Source: Aeromicrobium erythreum | GTDB lineage: Bacteria > Actinomycetota > Actinomycetes > Propionibacteriales > Nocardioidaceae | Assembly (NCBI RefSeq): GCF_001509405.1 | Contig: NZ_CP011502.1 | Coordinates: 2,108,001-2,172,000 of the forward strand | Length of the DNA: 64,000 nt | Direction of reading: 5' to 3' | Part shown: positions 1 to 9,045 of the stretch, piece by piece | Numbering within the stretch: position 1 is the stretch's first letter | Layout: every line of letters starts with the position of its first letter | Notes under the pieces: generated by a model | Told to the model about the DNA's origin: nothing | Database searches by the model: none | What the model saw: only the letters and a program-made list of their open reading frames with translations | Program-made: the position numbers and the translations under genes

Positions 1-368
1 GACAGCGACCCGCCGGCCACGCCGCCCAGGTTGAGGCCGACGTTGAACCCCTGCGGCGCCGACACGGCGCGGATGGTGCGCAACGCCGTCTGCGTCAGGG
101 CCGCGACCTCGGCGGTCTCGTCGGCCGTGAGCTCGGTGTAGTCGGCGACGTGCCGGTTCGGCACGACCATGAGGTGCCCGGGGTTGTACGGGTAGAGGTT
201 GAGCACGACGAAGCAGGTGGCACCGCGGTGCACGACGAGCTCGGACTGCGCTCCCCCGGCCGCGATGCGGCAGAAGGGGCACGTGTCGTCGGGCTCGGGC
301 TCCTCGCCGCGCACGTAGGACATGCGGTACGGCACCCAGAGACGCTCCAGGCGGTCGTCGAGGCTCAC
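1..368 (-). CDS. HIT-domain protein (AP4A phosphorylase-like), C-terminus cut by window edge
   Basis: Reading the reverse strand from a GTG at 368 gives an open frame that runs off the window. It has a CxxC zinc pair near residues 30-33 (TCPFCRI), then the HIT-fold segment NLYPYNPGHLMVVPNRH and later FNVGLNLGGVAGGS, which in this family sits just before the HxHxH catalytic triad (outside the window). HIT proteins hydrolyse or phosphorolyse nucleotide-phosphate bonds such as Ap4A. In many actinobacteria this gene directly follows thrS; here a secreted protein gene lies between. The start is supported by TAGGGT (375-380, reverse strand) six bases upstream with no Shine-Dalgarno, predicting a leaderless mRNA. 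Confidence 0.88.
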   Translation of the reverse strand, partial: MSLDDRLERLWVPYRMSYVRGEEPEPDDTCPFCRIAAGGAQSELVVHRGATCFVVLNLYPYNPGHLMVVPNRHVADYTELTADETAEVAALTQTALRTIRAVSAPQGFNVGLNLGGVAGGSL

Positions 369-427
369 CCGACCACCCTAGACGAGGGGTTCACCGCGGC
401 TGCCGGGACCGACGCGGTGGAGCGAGG

Positions 428-1837
428 TCAGCGGTTCCGGATGGTCCAACGACCGCGCGCCACCATGATCTGCTCCAGTCCGCCGCCATAGGACGGAGCC
501 CAGATGGTGAGTCGGTACTGTCGCGTGCGTCGAGTGTCGTTGTCGAGGCGGAGGCGGACCCGACCGTCCTTGCCGATCGTGCGCTCCCGCCCGGCGGGCG
601 ACCACCCGTCCCGGGTCCTCAGCTCGAGCCACGCCTTCAGTCCCGCTCCGTCCTTCACCGTCACGGTGCGGGTGACGGGATGGTAGGCCCGCGCTCGCGT
701 GGTGCGTGAGGGAAACGACGGGCGGGGCAGCAGTCGGACGTCCGCACCGACCCGACCCGCCGACTCGGTCGCGGTAACGGCGGAGGCGAGCTCGACGTGG
801 CCACCTCCGCGAATGACGTGATCCTGTCGCCCGATGCGGAAGTCGGTGCCACGAGTCAGCACGATGTCGGACAGGGTCGTGGCCGCCCGCGCACCCCACG
901 CCCTGAAGCGCGCGGTGACGATCCTCGAGGCGCCGTCGAGCTCGACCGGACGCCAGTACTGCTGATGCTGCGTCACCACGAGCGTGAAGCGCGTCCCGCG
1001 GGGCATCCACCACACGTCCTGGCGGCGACGACCCAGCGAGTGGGCTCGTGCTTCCGGCACCGTGACGCCCAGTCGCGTGTCGTCGGGAACGAGGGTGACG
1101 TTCGCGGTGTCGGCGACCTGGCGCCGTTGCCCGGCTCGGACCTGCTCGACGGTGAGGGAGAAGGGGCCGGTGGTCGGCGGATAGGTCATGAGGCTCCAGA
1201 CGCGACGATTCACGTCGACCCGGCCGAGCAGCGTGCGCTGACCCGTGATCCCGTGAGTTGCCCAGACCTCCAGCTGCACGTCGCGCGCTGGCGCCTCGGC
1301 GCAGGCTCCGGACTCGTCGGCCACCTCGTAGAGCGGCGAGAGCCCCAGCACGTCGACGCCGTGAGACCACTTCTTGGTCGTTGGTTCGCTGATCTGTACC
1401 GAGGCCTCACGCAGCAGGGCGGCGCGGGAAGGGTGGTAGAAGACGGAGGCGTCGAGGTAGTGCCACGTGTCTTTGACCAGGACGAGGGACCGGACGTGGC
1501 CTCGCCCCGTCTCACCCAGCGAGGCCTCCACGGGCGGCGGGACCGCCAGGCCGTCCTCCCGCACGGCAACGGCGTCCGTGGAGACCCACGGACCGTTCGA
1601 GCTGGTGCGGTACTCCCACCGGATCAGCTGGCCGGTGCGAGGCCCGTCAGCCCCGACGGAGCGCACGACGGGAAGCTGCAACGGGTCGGTTCCCTCCACG
1701 CATCGGGTCCGCGGCCCGACCGGGCCGATGTAGGAATCCCCCGCGTCCGCGGGGGCAGCCGCTGACCCGAGAAGGCCGATGGTGAGCAGGAGGGCGACGC
1801 CAAGAACGATCGAGCGTGACCGCGCCGAGCCGATCAC
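428..1837 (-). CDS. Secreted protein of unknown function
   Basis: The 469-residue product begins VIGSARSRS and continues with a hydrophobic stretch (VLGVALLLTIGLLG) and an AxA-type cleavage site near ADAGDSY, a classical signal peptide, so it is probably exported. The rest is beta-rich and without cysteine clusters or recognisable catalytic motifs; the last ~70 residues resemble the beta-sandwich repeats found at the ends of actinobacterial surface proteins. The frame is open further upstream to an ATG at 1933, but that would add 32 Arg-rich residues before the signal peptide. I prefer GTG 1837, which overlaps the stop of an upstream mini-ORF as GTGA. It lies between thrS and the HIT gene. 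Confidence 0.7.
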   Translation of the reverse strand: MIGSARSRSIVLGVALLLTIGLLGSAAAPADAGDSYIGPVGPRTRCVEGTDPLQLPVVRSVGADGPRTGQLIRWEYRTSSNGPWVSTDAVAVREDGLAVPPPVEASLGETGRGHVRSLVLVKDTWHYLDASVFYHPSRAALLREASVQISEPTTKKWSHGVDVLGLSPLYEVADESGACAEAPARDVQLEVWATHGITGQRTLLGRVDVNRRVWSLMTYPPTTGPFSLTVEQVRAGQRRQVADTANVTLVPDDTRLGVTVPEARAHSLGRRRQDVWWMPRGTRFTLVVTQHQQYWRPVELDGASRIVTARFRAWGARAATTLSDIVLTRGTDFRIGRQDHVIRGGGHVELASAVTATESAGRVGADVRLLPRPSFPSRTTRARAYHPVTRTVTVKDGAGLKAWLELRTRDGWSPAGRERTIGKDGRVRLRLDNDTRRTRQYRLTIWAPSYGGGLEQIMVARGRWTIRNR

Positions 1838-1941
1838 CGACGACGCACTTTCCGGGAGCCGGAGACGACGAGCGACCCTCGGACGGCCCTCGCTCGGACC
1901 AGCTCTCGTTCGACGACGGCGGCGAAGCTGCATCTGCTCAC
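1834..1941 (-). CDS. 35-codon leaderless mini-ORF translationally coupled to the secreted protein
   Basis: GTG 1941 lies six bases after a TAGGGT hexamer (1948-1953, reverse strand). The frame encodes 35 residues (starting VSRCSFAAVV) and its TGA overlaps the GTG of the signal-peptide protein by four bases. Nothing in the peptide is recognisable. I infer that ribosomes load at the 5' end of the transcript and reinitiate at the overlap. The alternative is that the downstream gene starts at ATG 1933 in another frame and this ORF is not translated. Confidence 0.4.
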   Translation of the reverse strand: MSRCSFAAVVERELVRARAVRGSLVVSGSRKVRRR

Positions 1942-1963
1942 GGCGCGACCCTAGGGCAACGAC

Positions 1964-2001
1964 GTCGCCCCCGTCCCCGGATCACGGGGAACGAGGGCGA
2001 C
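1964..2001 (-). terminator. Hairpin downstream of thrS
   Basis: Arms GTCGCCC (1964-1970) and GGGCGAC (1995-2001) extend inward through mostly paired bases to a small loop. It sits just after the thrS stop at 2027. No U-tract is present, which is common in high-GC actinobacteria. It could also act as a 5' element for the next gene. Confidence 0.45.
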
Positions 2002-2026
2002 AGCCGTACGGATGTGCTGGTGCTGC

Positions 2027-4012
2027 TCAGACCTGCTCGCGCGACGCCACGGCCTCGAGGATGCGGCGCACCGCGTCGTCGACGGGCACCCCGTTCTCCT
2101 GCTCGCCGTTGCGGTAGCGGAACGAGACGGCGTCGGCCTCGATGTCGCGGTCGCCGACGAGCAGCATGAAGGGCACCTTCTGCGTCTGGGCGGTGCGGAT
2201 CTTCTTCTGCATGCGCTCGTCGGAGTCGTCGACCTCGAAGCGGATGCCCGCACCGCGGAGCCGCTGGCCCAGCGTGTGCAGGTAGTCCGAGTGCCGCTCG
2301 GCGACCGGGATGCCGACCGCCTGGACGGGCGCGAGCCACGGAGGGAAGGCGCCGGCGTAGTGCTCGACGAGCACGCCGAGGAACCGCTCGATCGAGCCGA
2401 ACTTCGCCGAGTGGATCATCACCGGCTGCTGGCGCGTGCCGTCGGCGGCCACGTACTCCAGGTTGAACCGCTCCGGCGACGGCTGGTTGAAGTCGTACTG
2501 CACCGTGCCCATCTGCCAGGTGCGACCGATCGCGTCGCGCGCCTGCACCGAGATCTTCGGGCCGTAGTAGGCCGCGCCGCCCGGGTCGGGCACGAGCTCG
2601 ATCCCGGTCTCCGCGGCCACGTCGGCGAGCACCTGCGTGGCGAGCTCCCAGTCCTCGTCGGACCCGATGAACTTGTCCTTCGACGCGTCGCGGGTCGACA
2701 GCTCGAGGTAGAAGTCGTCGAGGCCGAAGTCGCGCAGCAGGCTGAGCATGAAGTTCAGCAGGTGACGCACCTCGTCGGGCGCCTGCTCGGGGGTGACGTA
2801 GGAGTGCGAGTCGTCCTGCGCGAAGCCGCGCACGCGCGTGAGGCCGTGGATGACGCCGGACTTCTCGTTGCGGTACACGTGCCCGAACTCGAAGAAGCGC
2901 AGCGGCAGCTCGCGGTAGGAGCGCTGCCGGGAGCGGTAGATGATGTTGTGCATCGGGCAGTTCATCGCCTTGAGGCGGTAGTCCTGGCCGTCGACGTCGA
3001 GCGCCGGGAACATCCCCTCGCCGTAGTACGGCAGGTGGCCCGACGTGTGGAACAGGCCCTCCTTGGCGATGTGCGGGGTGCCGACGTACTCGAAGCCCTC
3101 CTCGATGTGCCGACGACGGACGTAGTCCTCCATCTCGCGCTTGATCACGCCACCGCGCGGGTGGAAGACGGGCAGGCCGGAGCCGATCTCGTCGGGGAAG
3201 GAGAACAGGTCGAGCTCGGTGCCGAGGCGGCGGTGGTCGCGACGCTGCGCCTCCTCGAGGCGGTGCAGGTACTCCTCCTGCGCCTCCTTGGTGGGCCAGG
3301 CGGTGCCGTAGATGCGCTGCAGCTGCTTGTTCTTCTCGTCGCCGCGCCAGTACGCGGCGGCCGAGCGCATGAGCCGGAAGGCGGGGATGCGCTTGGTCGT
3401 GGGCAGGTGCGGGCCCCGGCAGAGGTCCTTCCAGGCCAGCGATCCGTCGCGCTTGACGTTGTCGTAGATGCTGAGGCCGCCCTCGCCGACCTCGACGCTC
3501 GCGCCCTCGGTGGAGCCGGCGCTCGACTTCAGGCCGATGAGCTCGAGCTTGTACGGCTCGTCGGCGAGCTCCTCGCGCGCGGCGTCGTCGCTGATCTCGC
3601 GGCGGTCGAAGCGCTGGCCCTCCTTGACGATCTTCTTCATGCGCGACTCGATGGCCTGCAGGTCCTCGGGCTTGAACGGCTCGGCGACGTCGAAGTCGTA
3701 GTAGAAGCCGTCGGTGATCGGCGGGCCGATGCCGAGCTTGGCCTCCGGGAACAGCTCCTGCACGGCCTGCGCCATCACGTGGGCGGTGGAGTGGCGCAGG
3801 ATGTCGAGGCCGTCGGGGCTGTCGAGCGTCACCGGGACCACGGTCTGGCCCTCGACGAGCAGCGTCGACAGGTCACGCAGGTCGCCGTCGATGCGCGCGG
3901 CGACGACGTCGGGCTGCTCGGCGAAGAGCTGCCACGCCTTCGTCCCCTCGTCGACGGTCTGGGGTGCGGCCTCGGCCCCCGCCTCGGCGGCGACGTGCAC
4001 GGTGACGGACAT
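2027..4012 (-). CDS. thrS: Threonyl-tRNA synthetase
   Basis: This 661-residue class II synthetase charges tRNA-Thr in the cytoplasm. The N-terminal TGS-like domain is followed by the editing domain with HSTAH (residues 74-78) and CRGPH. The catalytic core shows motif 2 (GHVYRNE with [11 protein letters not shown]), zinc-binding Cys in MNCPMH, His in QDDSH and His in [13 protein letters not shown], and motif 3 around the latter. The C-terminal anticodon-binding domain starts near PPWLAPVQ. Length is normal for the family. ATG 4012 has a GGAG element upstream (ATGGAGCACCGCC). Nothing resembling a T-box leader was seen in the short upstream region. Confidence 0.97.
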   Translation of the reverse strand: MSVTVHVAAEAGAEAAPQTVDEGTKAWQLFAEQPDVVAARIDGDLRDLSTLLVEGQTVVPVTLDSPDGLDILRHSTAHVMAQAVQELFPEAKLGIGPPITDGFYYDFDVAEPFKPEDLQAIESRMKKIVKEGQRFDRREISDDAAREELADEPYKLELIGLKSSAGSTEGASVEVGEGGLSIYDNVKRDGSLAWKDLCRGPHLPTTKRIPAFRLMRSAAAYWRGDEKNKQLQRIYGTAWPTKEAQEEYLHRLEEAQRRDHRRLGTELDLFSFPDEIGSGLPVFHPRGGVIKREMEDYVRRRHIEEGFEYVGTPHIAKEGLFHTSGHLPYYGEGMFPALDVDGQDYRLKAMNCPMHNIIYRSRQRSYRELPLRFFEFGHVYRNEKSGVIHGLTRVRGFAQDDSHSYVTPEQAPDEVRHLLNFMLSLLRDFGLDDFYLELSTRDASKDKFIGSDEDWELATQVLADVAAETGIELVPDPGGAAYYGPKISVQARDAIGRTWQMGTVQYDFNQPSPERFNLEYVAADGTRQQPVMIHSAKFGSIERFLGVLVEHYAGAFPPWLAPVQAVGIPVAERHSDYLHTLGQRLRGAGIRFEVDDSDERMQKKIRTAQTQKVPFMLLVGDRDIEADAVSFRYRNGEQENGVPVDDAVRRILEAVASREQV

Positions 4013-4090
4013 GGCGGTGCTCCATTCTGGTCCCGACGACCCCTACGACTGGGCCGTTCTGCTTGGCCACACCCTAGGGCCTGCGCGGGA

Positions 4091-5338
4091 TCAGGAGTCC
4101 CGCTGGCCCCACGGGGAGCCGTAGGCGGTGAGCAGCTCCAGGAACGGCACCGCGTCGAAGGCCTCGGGACCGAGCACGCCCGCCCCGCTCCAGGTGCCGT
4201 CGGCGAGCAGCTCGAGCGCGACTACGGGGTTCACGGCGGTCTGCCACACGACGCACTGGTGGCCGTACTCCTGCATCGCCCACTCGTTGTCGACGACGTG
4301 GTACAGGTACGTCTCGCGCTCCTGCCCGTCCTTGCCGATGCCGGTGACCCAGAGCCCGGCGCAGGTCTTGCCGGTCATGCGTGGGCCGATGGTCGCGGGG
4401 TCGGGCAGGCAGGCGGCGACGACGTCACGGGGCGAGACCTCGACGGGTCCGCCTGCCGACGGCACGCGGACGGGGGTGGTGCTGTCGAGCCCGACGTCGT
4501 GCAGGGCCTTGAGGACGTTGATGAAGTCCTCCCCCAGCCCGTACTTGAACGTCACCCGCTCGGCGTCGACCCAGCGCGGCATGAGGAGCACCTCCTCGTG
4601 CTCGACGTTGACGCACTCGACGGGCCCGATGCCCTCGGGGAAGTCGAACACCTCGGGCTCGGAGAACGGCGGCGTCACGAACCAGCCGCCGTCGGGCTCG
4701 TCGGCGCGCGCCTTCTCCCAGACGACGGGCGGGTTGAGGCACTCCTCGATCGTCGTCCAGATCGAGAAGGACGGCGCGAACACCTCGTTGCCGTGCTCGT
4801 CGTGCACCGCCAGGTTGGCGCCGTCGCGGGTGCCCAGGTCACGGATCTCGCTGAACAGGTGGTCGGCCGCGTACCGGGCGAACACGTCGGAGAGGCCAGG
4901 CTCCACGCCCATGCCGACGAGGGCGAGACGACCGGCCGACTCCCACTGGTCGGCGACGGCGAACTGGTCGTCGCCGAGCTTCTTCCCGACCTTCGCGTAG
5001 GGCTCCTCGGGGTGGCGCGTCGACAGCGACATCGCCATGTCGAGGTAGTCGGCGCCGGCGGCGAAGGCGCCGTCGAAGATCGACATGACGAACCGTGGGT
5101 CGACGGCGTTCATGACGTGGGTGACGTCGTGCTCACGGCACAGGGCCGCGACGTCGTCGGCCGACGACGCGTCGACGCGGGCTGCCACGAAGCGGTCGTC
5201 GTCGAGGGCGTCGACGGCGGCACGGGCGCGCGACTCGTCGTAGTCGGCGACGACCACGAGCTCGAAGAAGTCGCGACGTGCGGCGATGGCCGTGAAGGCG
5301 GCGCCGACGCCGCCGGAGCCGACCAGCAGGATCTTCAT
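4091..5338 (-). CDS. Saccharopine dehydrogenase-family oxidoreductase
   Basis: The 415-residue protein opens with a Rossmann NAD(P)-binding motif, LLVGSGGVGAAF (GxGGxG at 7-12), followed by the acidic ADYDESRA loop, and ends with the saccharopine dehydrogenase C-terminal fold. Enzymes of this group include saccharopine and lysine-6-dehydrogenases and carboxynorspermidine/homospermidine enzymes, so the exact substrate cannot be read from sequence. It follows the APC permease on the same strand with an 84-base gap and a purine-rich site (GAGGAGAGAC) before ATG 5338, so the two are probably co-transcribed. With the neighbouring aminotransferase and Lrp/AsnC regulator the context suggests lysine or polyamine breakdown (inference). 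Confidence 0.85.
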   Translation of the reverse strand: MKILLVGSGGVGAAFTAIAARRDFFELVVVADYDESRARAAVDALDDDRFVAARVDASSADDVAALCREHDVTHVMNAVDPRFVMSIFDGAFAAGADYLDMAMSLSTRHPEEPYAKVGKKLGDDQFAVADQWESAGRLALVGMGVEPGLSDVFARYAADHLFSEIRDLGTRDGANLAVHDEHGNEVFAPSFSIWTTIEECLNPPVVWEKARADEPDGGWFVTPPFSEPEVFDFPEGIGPVECVNVEHEEVLLMPRWVDAERVTFKYGLGEDFINVLKALHDVGLDSTTPVRVPSAGGPVEVSPRDVVAACLPDPATIGPRMTGKTCAGLWVTGIGKDGQERETYLYHVVDNEWAMQEYGHQCVVWQTAVNPVVALELLADGTWSGAGVLGPEAFDAVPFLELLTAYGSPWGQRDS

Positions 5339-5422
5339 GTCTCTCCTCGGAGGTGTCCCGGGTCGGGACGGTGTGCAGTGGTGGGGCGGGGTGGTGAGCA
5401 GGGGGCGGGGTGCGGCGACGAC

Positions 5423-6964
5423 TCAGTCGAGGGCCGCGCCGGGACGCGTCGGGCCGAGCGCCGCCAGCGCCACCTCGTCGGAGACGGTCTCGAAGCCCTT
5501 GCGCGTGAAGAAGGTGGCGCCGACGGTGAACCGCCAGACGACCATGAGCACGAGGCCGAGCACCAGGAAGACGACGGCGATGGCGAGCGGCAGCCCGACG
5601 CCGAGCACCGACGAGCCGCTGTAGGAGGCGCCCGGGTCGGAGAGGTCGAGCACGGACTCGTACAGGAGGTAGAACAGGGTGCCGGCGCCGACGAGCGGCC
5701 CCACGCCGATGAACAGGAACGCCTTGACCGACGTGAAGAGCCGCCGACGCCAGTAGATGGCGCACGCCAGTCCGGTGAGGCCGTAGTAGAAGGCGATCAT
5801 CAGCGACAGCGCCGAGATCGAGTCGAACAGGAAGTTGTCGCTGATCGCGCTCGCGCCGACGTACCATGCGATGGCCACGGCGCCGATGAACCACGTGCTG
5901 AACGACGGCGTCCCGTACCGCTCGTGGATGCGGGCGAACACCTTCGGGAACGCCCCGGCGCTCGCCATCGAGAGCGACACACGCGACGCGGGGAGGATGG
6001 TCGTCTGCGTCGAGGCGATGCCCGAGGTGATGATCGAGAGCAGCAGCACGAAGGCGAACGGACCCATGACGAGGTCGCCGACGGCACCGAACAGCGCGTC
6101 GTCGTCCTCGTAGCCGGTGACGAAGTCGACGCCTCCGGCGGCGATGGTCACGATCCCGACGCCCAGGTAGGTCGCGACGAGGATGACCGTGCTCCAGATG
6201 CCGGCGCGGCCGGGCGTGGTGTCGCCGTCGGTCGACTCCTCGGAGAGGTTCACCGCGCTCTCCCAGCCCCAATAGATGAAGACGCCGATGAGCAGGCCGC
6301 TGACGAGCTCGTGGGAGTCGAGTCCGGCGGGGCTGAGCCAGCTCCAGCTCGGCGTCGTCGCGCCGGCGGGCAGCGAGCCGGTCGCGAGCCGCACGGCGGC
6401 GACGCCGACGAAGAGGAGCAGCGCGCCGACCTGCGCGAAGACGAGCCAGACCTGGAACCTCGCCGACGCCTCGGTGCCGCGGACGCACAGCCACGTCATG
6501 ACGACGACGATGGCCACGGCGATCGTCACGACGACCGGGCGGTTGGCGGCCAGCGAGTCGGCGCCGACCATGACGAAGAGGTAGCGCGCGGCGACGTCGG
6601 CGAGGGAGCCGATCACCAGCACGCCGGTGGTGAAGACGGCCCAGCCGCCCATCCAGCCGATCCACGGGCCCATCGCGCGGGTGACCCACGAGAACGTGGT
6701 GCCGCAGTCGGTGTCGGCCCGGTTCATGTACAGGAACGCACCGGCGATGAGGAACATCGGCACGAACGACAGCCACAGCACCGCCGGGGCGTGGATGCCC
6801 GCCACCACCACCATCGAGCCGAGCACGGCGGCGATCGAGTACGCCGGTGCGGTCGCGTCGAGCCCGATCGACAGGCCTTCCCAGAAGCCGATCGCGTTGG
6901 CCTTCAGACCCTTGCTGCCCGTGGGGGCCACGTCGGCGGCTCCCGGTCCCACGTCCTGCGCCAT
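5423..6964 (-). CDS. APC-superfamily amino acid/polyamine permease
   Basis: The 513-residue protein is predominantly hydrophobic with about twelve membrane segments. The N-terminal FWEGLSIGLDATAPAYSIAAVLG and the GWESAVNLSEES segment near the middle are typical of APC transporters of amino acids and amines. A Shine-Dalgarno-like GGAGAGGAG precedes ATG 6964. It is divergent from the class III aminotransferase gene and is followed by the saccharopine-dehydrogenase-like gene, which suggests import of the substrate handled by those enzymes. Substrate specificity is not determined by the sequence. Confidence 0.9.
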   Translation of the reverse strand: MAQDVGPGAADVAPTGSKGLKANAIGFWEGLSIGLDATAPAYSIAAVLGSMVVVAGIHAPAVLWLSFVPMFLIAGAFLYMNRADTDCGTTFSWVTRAMGPWIGWMGGWAVFTTGVLVIGSLADVAARYLFVMVGADSLAANRPVVVTIAVAIVVVMTWLCVRGTEASARFQVWLVFAQVGALLLFVGVAAVRLATGSLPAGATTPSWSWLSPAGLDSHELVSGLLIGVFIYWGWESAVNLSEESTDGDTTPGRAGIWSTVILVATYLGVGIVTIAAGGVDFVTGYEDDDALFGAVGDLVMGPFAFVLLLSIITSGIASTQTTILPASRVSLSMASAGAFPKVFARIHERYGTPSFSTWFIGAVAIAWYVGASAISDNFLFDSISALSLMIAFYYGLTGLACAIYWRRRLFTSVKAFLFIGVGPLVGAGTLFYLLYESVLDLSDPGASYSGSSVLGVGLPLAIAVVFLVLGLVLMVVWRFTVGATFFTRKGFETVSDEVALAALGPTRPGAALD

Positions 6965-7010
6965 GGGTGCTCCTCTCCCGTCGACTCGTTGCAGGAACTC
7001 TGCACCCGCT

Positions 7011-7088
7011 CGACGGAATCCACAAGAGTCGTCACACGATCGTTACGTGTTCAGTCGCCTCGACCCTTGCATTCGACGCATTCCGTCG
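7011..7088. promoter_or_regulatory. Inverted 9-mers in the permease/aminotransferase divergent region; candidate Lrp/AsnC sites
   Basis: CGACGGAAT (7011-7019) is repeated in exact inverse as ATTCCGTCG (7080-7088). The second copy sits in a near-palindrome, ATTCGACG...CGTCGCGAAT (7071-7093). The two lie in the 151-base divergent intergenic region and flank its likely promoters. The Lrp/AsnC regulator encoded at 8569 is the obvious candidate ligand (inference). Confidence 0.4.
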
Positions 7089-7115
7089 CGAATACTCGCA
7101 GTGATCGGAGGAACC

Positions 7116-8531
7116 ATGACCCACCCCACGCTCGACCCCCACCGCGCCCCCGGCATCGACGAGCAGCTCGCGCGACGCCAGAAGGCCGCACGCGACCACC
7201 TCTGGATGCACTTCGCGCCCCTGAAGGACGCCGACGCCGCCGACGTGCCCGTGATCGTGCGGGGCGAGGGTTGTTACGTCTGGGACGACCGGGGCCGGCG
7301 GTATCTCGACGGCCTCGCCGGTCTCTTCGTCGTGCAGGCCGGCCATGGTCGGCGTGAGCTCGCCGAGGCGGCGGCACGCCAGGCGCAGGACCTCGCGTTC
7401 TTCCCGCTCTGGTCGTACGCGCACCCCACGGCCATCGACCTCGCGGAGCGGATCGCGTCGCTGGCGCCCGGCGACCTGAACCGCGTGTTCTTCTCCAGCG
7501 GCGGCGGGGAGGCCGTGGAGACGGCGTGGAAGCTGGCGAAGAACTACTTCAAGCTCGTCGGCAAACCGATGAAGCACAAGGTGATCAGCCGTTCGGTGGC
7601 CTACCACGGCACCACGCACGGGGCGCTCTCCATCACGGGTCTCCCGACGCTGAAGCAGCAGTTCGAGCCGCTCGTGCCGTCGACGTTCCGGGTGCCCAAC
7701 ACCAACCACTACCGGGCCCCGCAGCACGCCGACGACCTCGAGGCCTTCGGGCGCTGGGCCGCCGACCAGATCGAGGTGGCCATCGAGGCCGAGGGTCCCG
7801 AGACGGTCGCCGCCGTGTTCCTGGAGCCGGTGCAGAACGCCGGCGGGTGCTTCCCGCCGCCGCCCGGCTACTTCCAGCGGGTGCGCGAGATCTGCGACCG
7901 CCACGACGTGCTGCTGGTCTCCGACGAGGTGATCTGCGCCTTCGGACGTCTCGGCACCACGTTCGGGGCCGAGCGCTACGGCTACGTGCCCGACATGATC
8001 ACCTGCGCGAAGGGGCTGACGTCGGGCTACTCCCCCCTCGGCGCGACGATCGTCAGCGACCGCATCGCCGAGCCCTTCCAGCGCACCGGCGAGATGTTCG
8101 CGCACGGGTACACGTTCGGCGGGCACCCCGTCTCCTGCGCCGTGGCCCTGGCCAACCTCGACCTCTTCGAGCGCGAGGGCCTGCTGCAGCACGTGCGGTC
8201 CACGGAGGGCGCCTTCCGCAGCACCCTGGAGCGGCTGGGCGACCTGCCGATCGTCGGCGACGTGCGCGGCGACGGCTTCTTCTACGGGATCGAGCTGGTG
8301 AAGGACAAGGACACGAAGGAGACCTTCACGCCAGAGGAGTGCGACCGGCTCCTGCGCGGATTCATGTCGCACGCGCTGCTCGACGCCGGCCTCTACTGCC
8401 GCGCCGACGACCGGGGCGACCCGGTGGTCCAGCTGGCGCCGCCCCTGGTGGCCGGGCAGGCCCAGTTCGACGAGATCGAGCAGGTGCTGCGTAGCGTGCT
8501 GACGGAGGCGTGGGCCAAGATCTCCGCATGA
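7116..8531 (+). CDS. Class III pyridoxal-phosphate aminotransferase (polyamine/omega-amino acid type)
   Basis: The 471-residue protein has the fold-type I class III pattern: SSGGGEAVETAWKLAKNY near residue 130, VAYHGTTHGA, the Asp-containing LLVSDEVICAFGRLGT, and the PLP lysine in TCAKGLTSGYSPLG. Family members move amino groups from putrescine, cadaverine, beta-alanine or 4-aminobutyrate to pyruvate or 2-oxoglutarate; the substrate here is not certain. GGAGGAACC immediately before ATG 7116 is a strong ribosome binding site. It is divergent from the permease and co-directional with the Lrp/AsnC regulator, an arrangement like the Streptomyces polyamine aminotransferase-AsnC pair. Confidence 0.92.
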   Translation: MTHPTLDPHRAPGIDEQLARRQKAARDHLWMHFAPLKDADAADVPVIVRGEGCYVWDDRGRRYLDGLAGLFVVQAGHGRRELAEAAARQAQDLAFFPLWSYAHPTAIDLAERIASLAPGDLNRVFFSSGGGEAVETAWKLAKNYFKLVGKPMKHKVISRSVAYHGTTHGALSITGLPTLKQQFEPLVPSTFRVPNTNHYRAPQHADDLEAFGRWAADQIEVAIEAEGPETVAAVFLEPVQNAGGCFPPPPGYFQRVREICDRHDVLLVSDEVICAFGRLGTTFGAERYGYVPDMITCAKGLTSGYSPLGATIVSDRIAEPFQRTGEMFAHGYTFGGHPVSCAVALANLDLFEREGLLQHVRSTEGAFRSTLERLGDLPIVGDVRGDGFFYGIELVKDKDTKETFTPEECDRLLRGFMSHALLDAGLYCRADDRGDPVVQLAPPLVAGQAQFDEIEQVLRSVLTEAWAKISA

Positions 8532-8572
8532 ACGTTCGCCAGTCCCCCTCCGTCGCCGAGGCGACACCGTGA
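8528..8572 (+). CDS. 14-codon mini-ORF linking the aminotransferase and Lrp genes
   Basis: ATG 8528 overlaps the aminotransferase stop as ATGA, encodes MNVRQSPSVAEATP, and its TGA overlaps the GTG start of the Lrp gene as GTGA. The two back-to-back four-base overlaps could let ribosomes reinitiate across the gap. There is no independent proof of translation. Confidence 0.3.
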   Translation: MNVRQSPSVAEATP

Positions 8573-9027
8573 GCGCGCCGGTGCTCGACGAGGTCGCCAA
8601 GCGCATCATCGCGCTGCTGCAGGTCGACGGCCGCATGTCGTACGCGGCCATCGGCAAGGAGGTCGGGCTCTCGGAGGCCGCCGTGCGCCAGCGCGTGCAG
8701 AAGCTGACGGACTCCGGCGTCATCAACATCGTCGCGGTCACCGACCCGATGCAGCTCGGCTTCGCGCGGGAGGCGCTCATCGGCATCCGCGGCAAGGGTC
8801 CGCTGGAGCCGCTCGCCGAGAGCCTCGCCGAGATCCCCGAGGTCGACTACGTGGTCATCACAGCGGGCTCGTTCGACATCATCCTCGAGCTCGTCTGCGA
8901 GACCGACGAGCACCTGCTGCAGGTGCTGTCGGAGAACATCCGCGCCCGCGACGACGTCGTCAGCACCGAGACGTTCACCTACCTGAAGCTGGTCAAGCAG
9001 ACGTACACCTGGGGCGTCCCCGACTGA
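8569..9027 (+). CDS. Lrp/AsnC-family transcriptional regulator
   Basis: The 152-residue protein has an N-terminal winged helix (helix-turn-helix around YAAIGKEVGLSEAAVRQRVQKL, residues 25-46) and a C-terminal RAM/AsnC ligand-binding domain (VDYVVITAGSFDIILELVC). These regulators sense amino acids and form octamers that wrap DNA. It closes the catabolic cluster and probably controls the divergent permease and aminotransferase promoters, where a 9-base inverted repeat is seen. The start is GTG 8569, chosen because the HTH spacing is then normal and the codon overlaps the mini-ORF stop. Confidence 0.93.
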   Translation: MSAPVLDEVAKRIIALLQVDGRMSYAAIGKEVGLSEAAVRQRVQKLTDSGVINIVAVTDPMQLGFAREALIGIRGKGPLEPLAESLAEIPEVDYVVITAGSFDIILELVCETDEHLLQVLSENIRARDDVVSTETFTYLKLVKQTYTWGVPD

Positions 9028-9045
9028 CCCGACCTCGGCGAGGCG

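Noticed and set aside
4013-4090. T-box or other riboswitch before thrS
   Set aside because: The region between the upstream gene and thrS is only 78 bases and lacks the T-box sequence and specifier-stem layout.
2012-7357. 1781-codon forward open frame
   Set aside because: It runs antisense to thrS, the saccharopine-dehydrogenase-like gene and the permease; its product is low-complexity Arg/Val/Asp/His-rich sequence, a by-product of high GC at third positions of the real genes.
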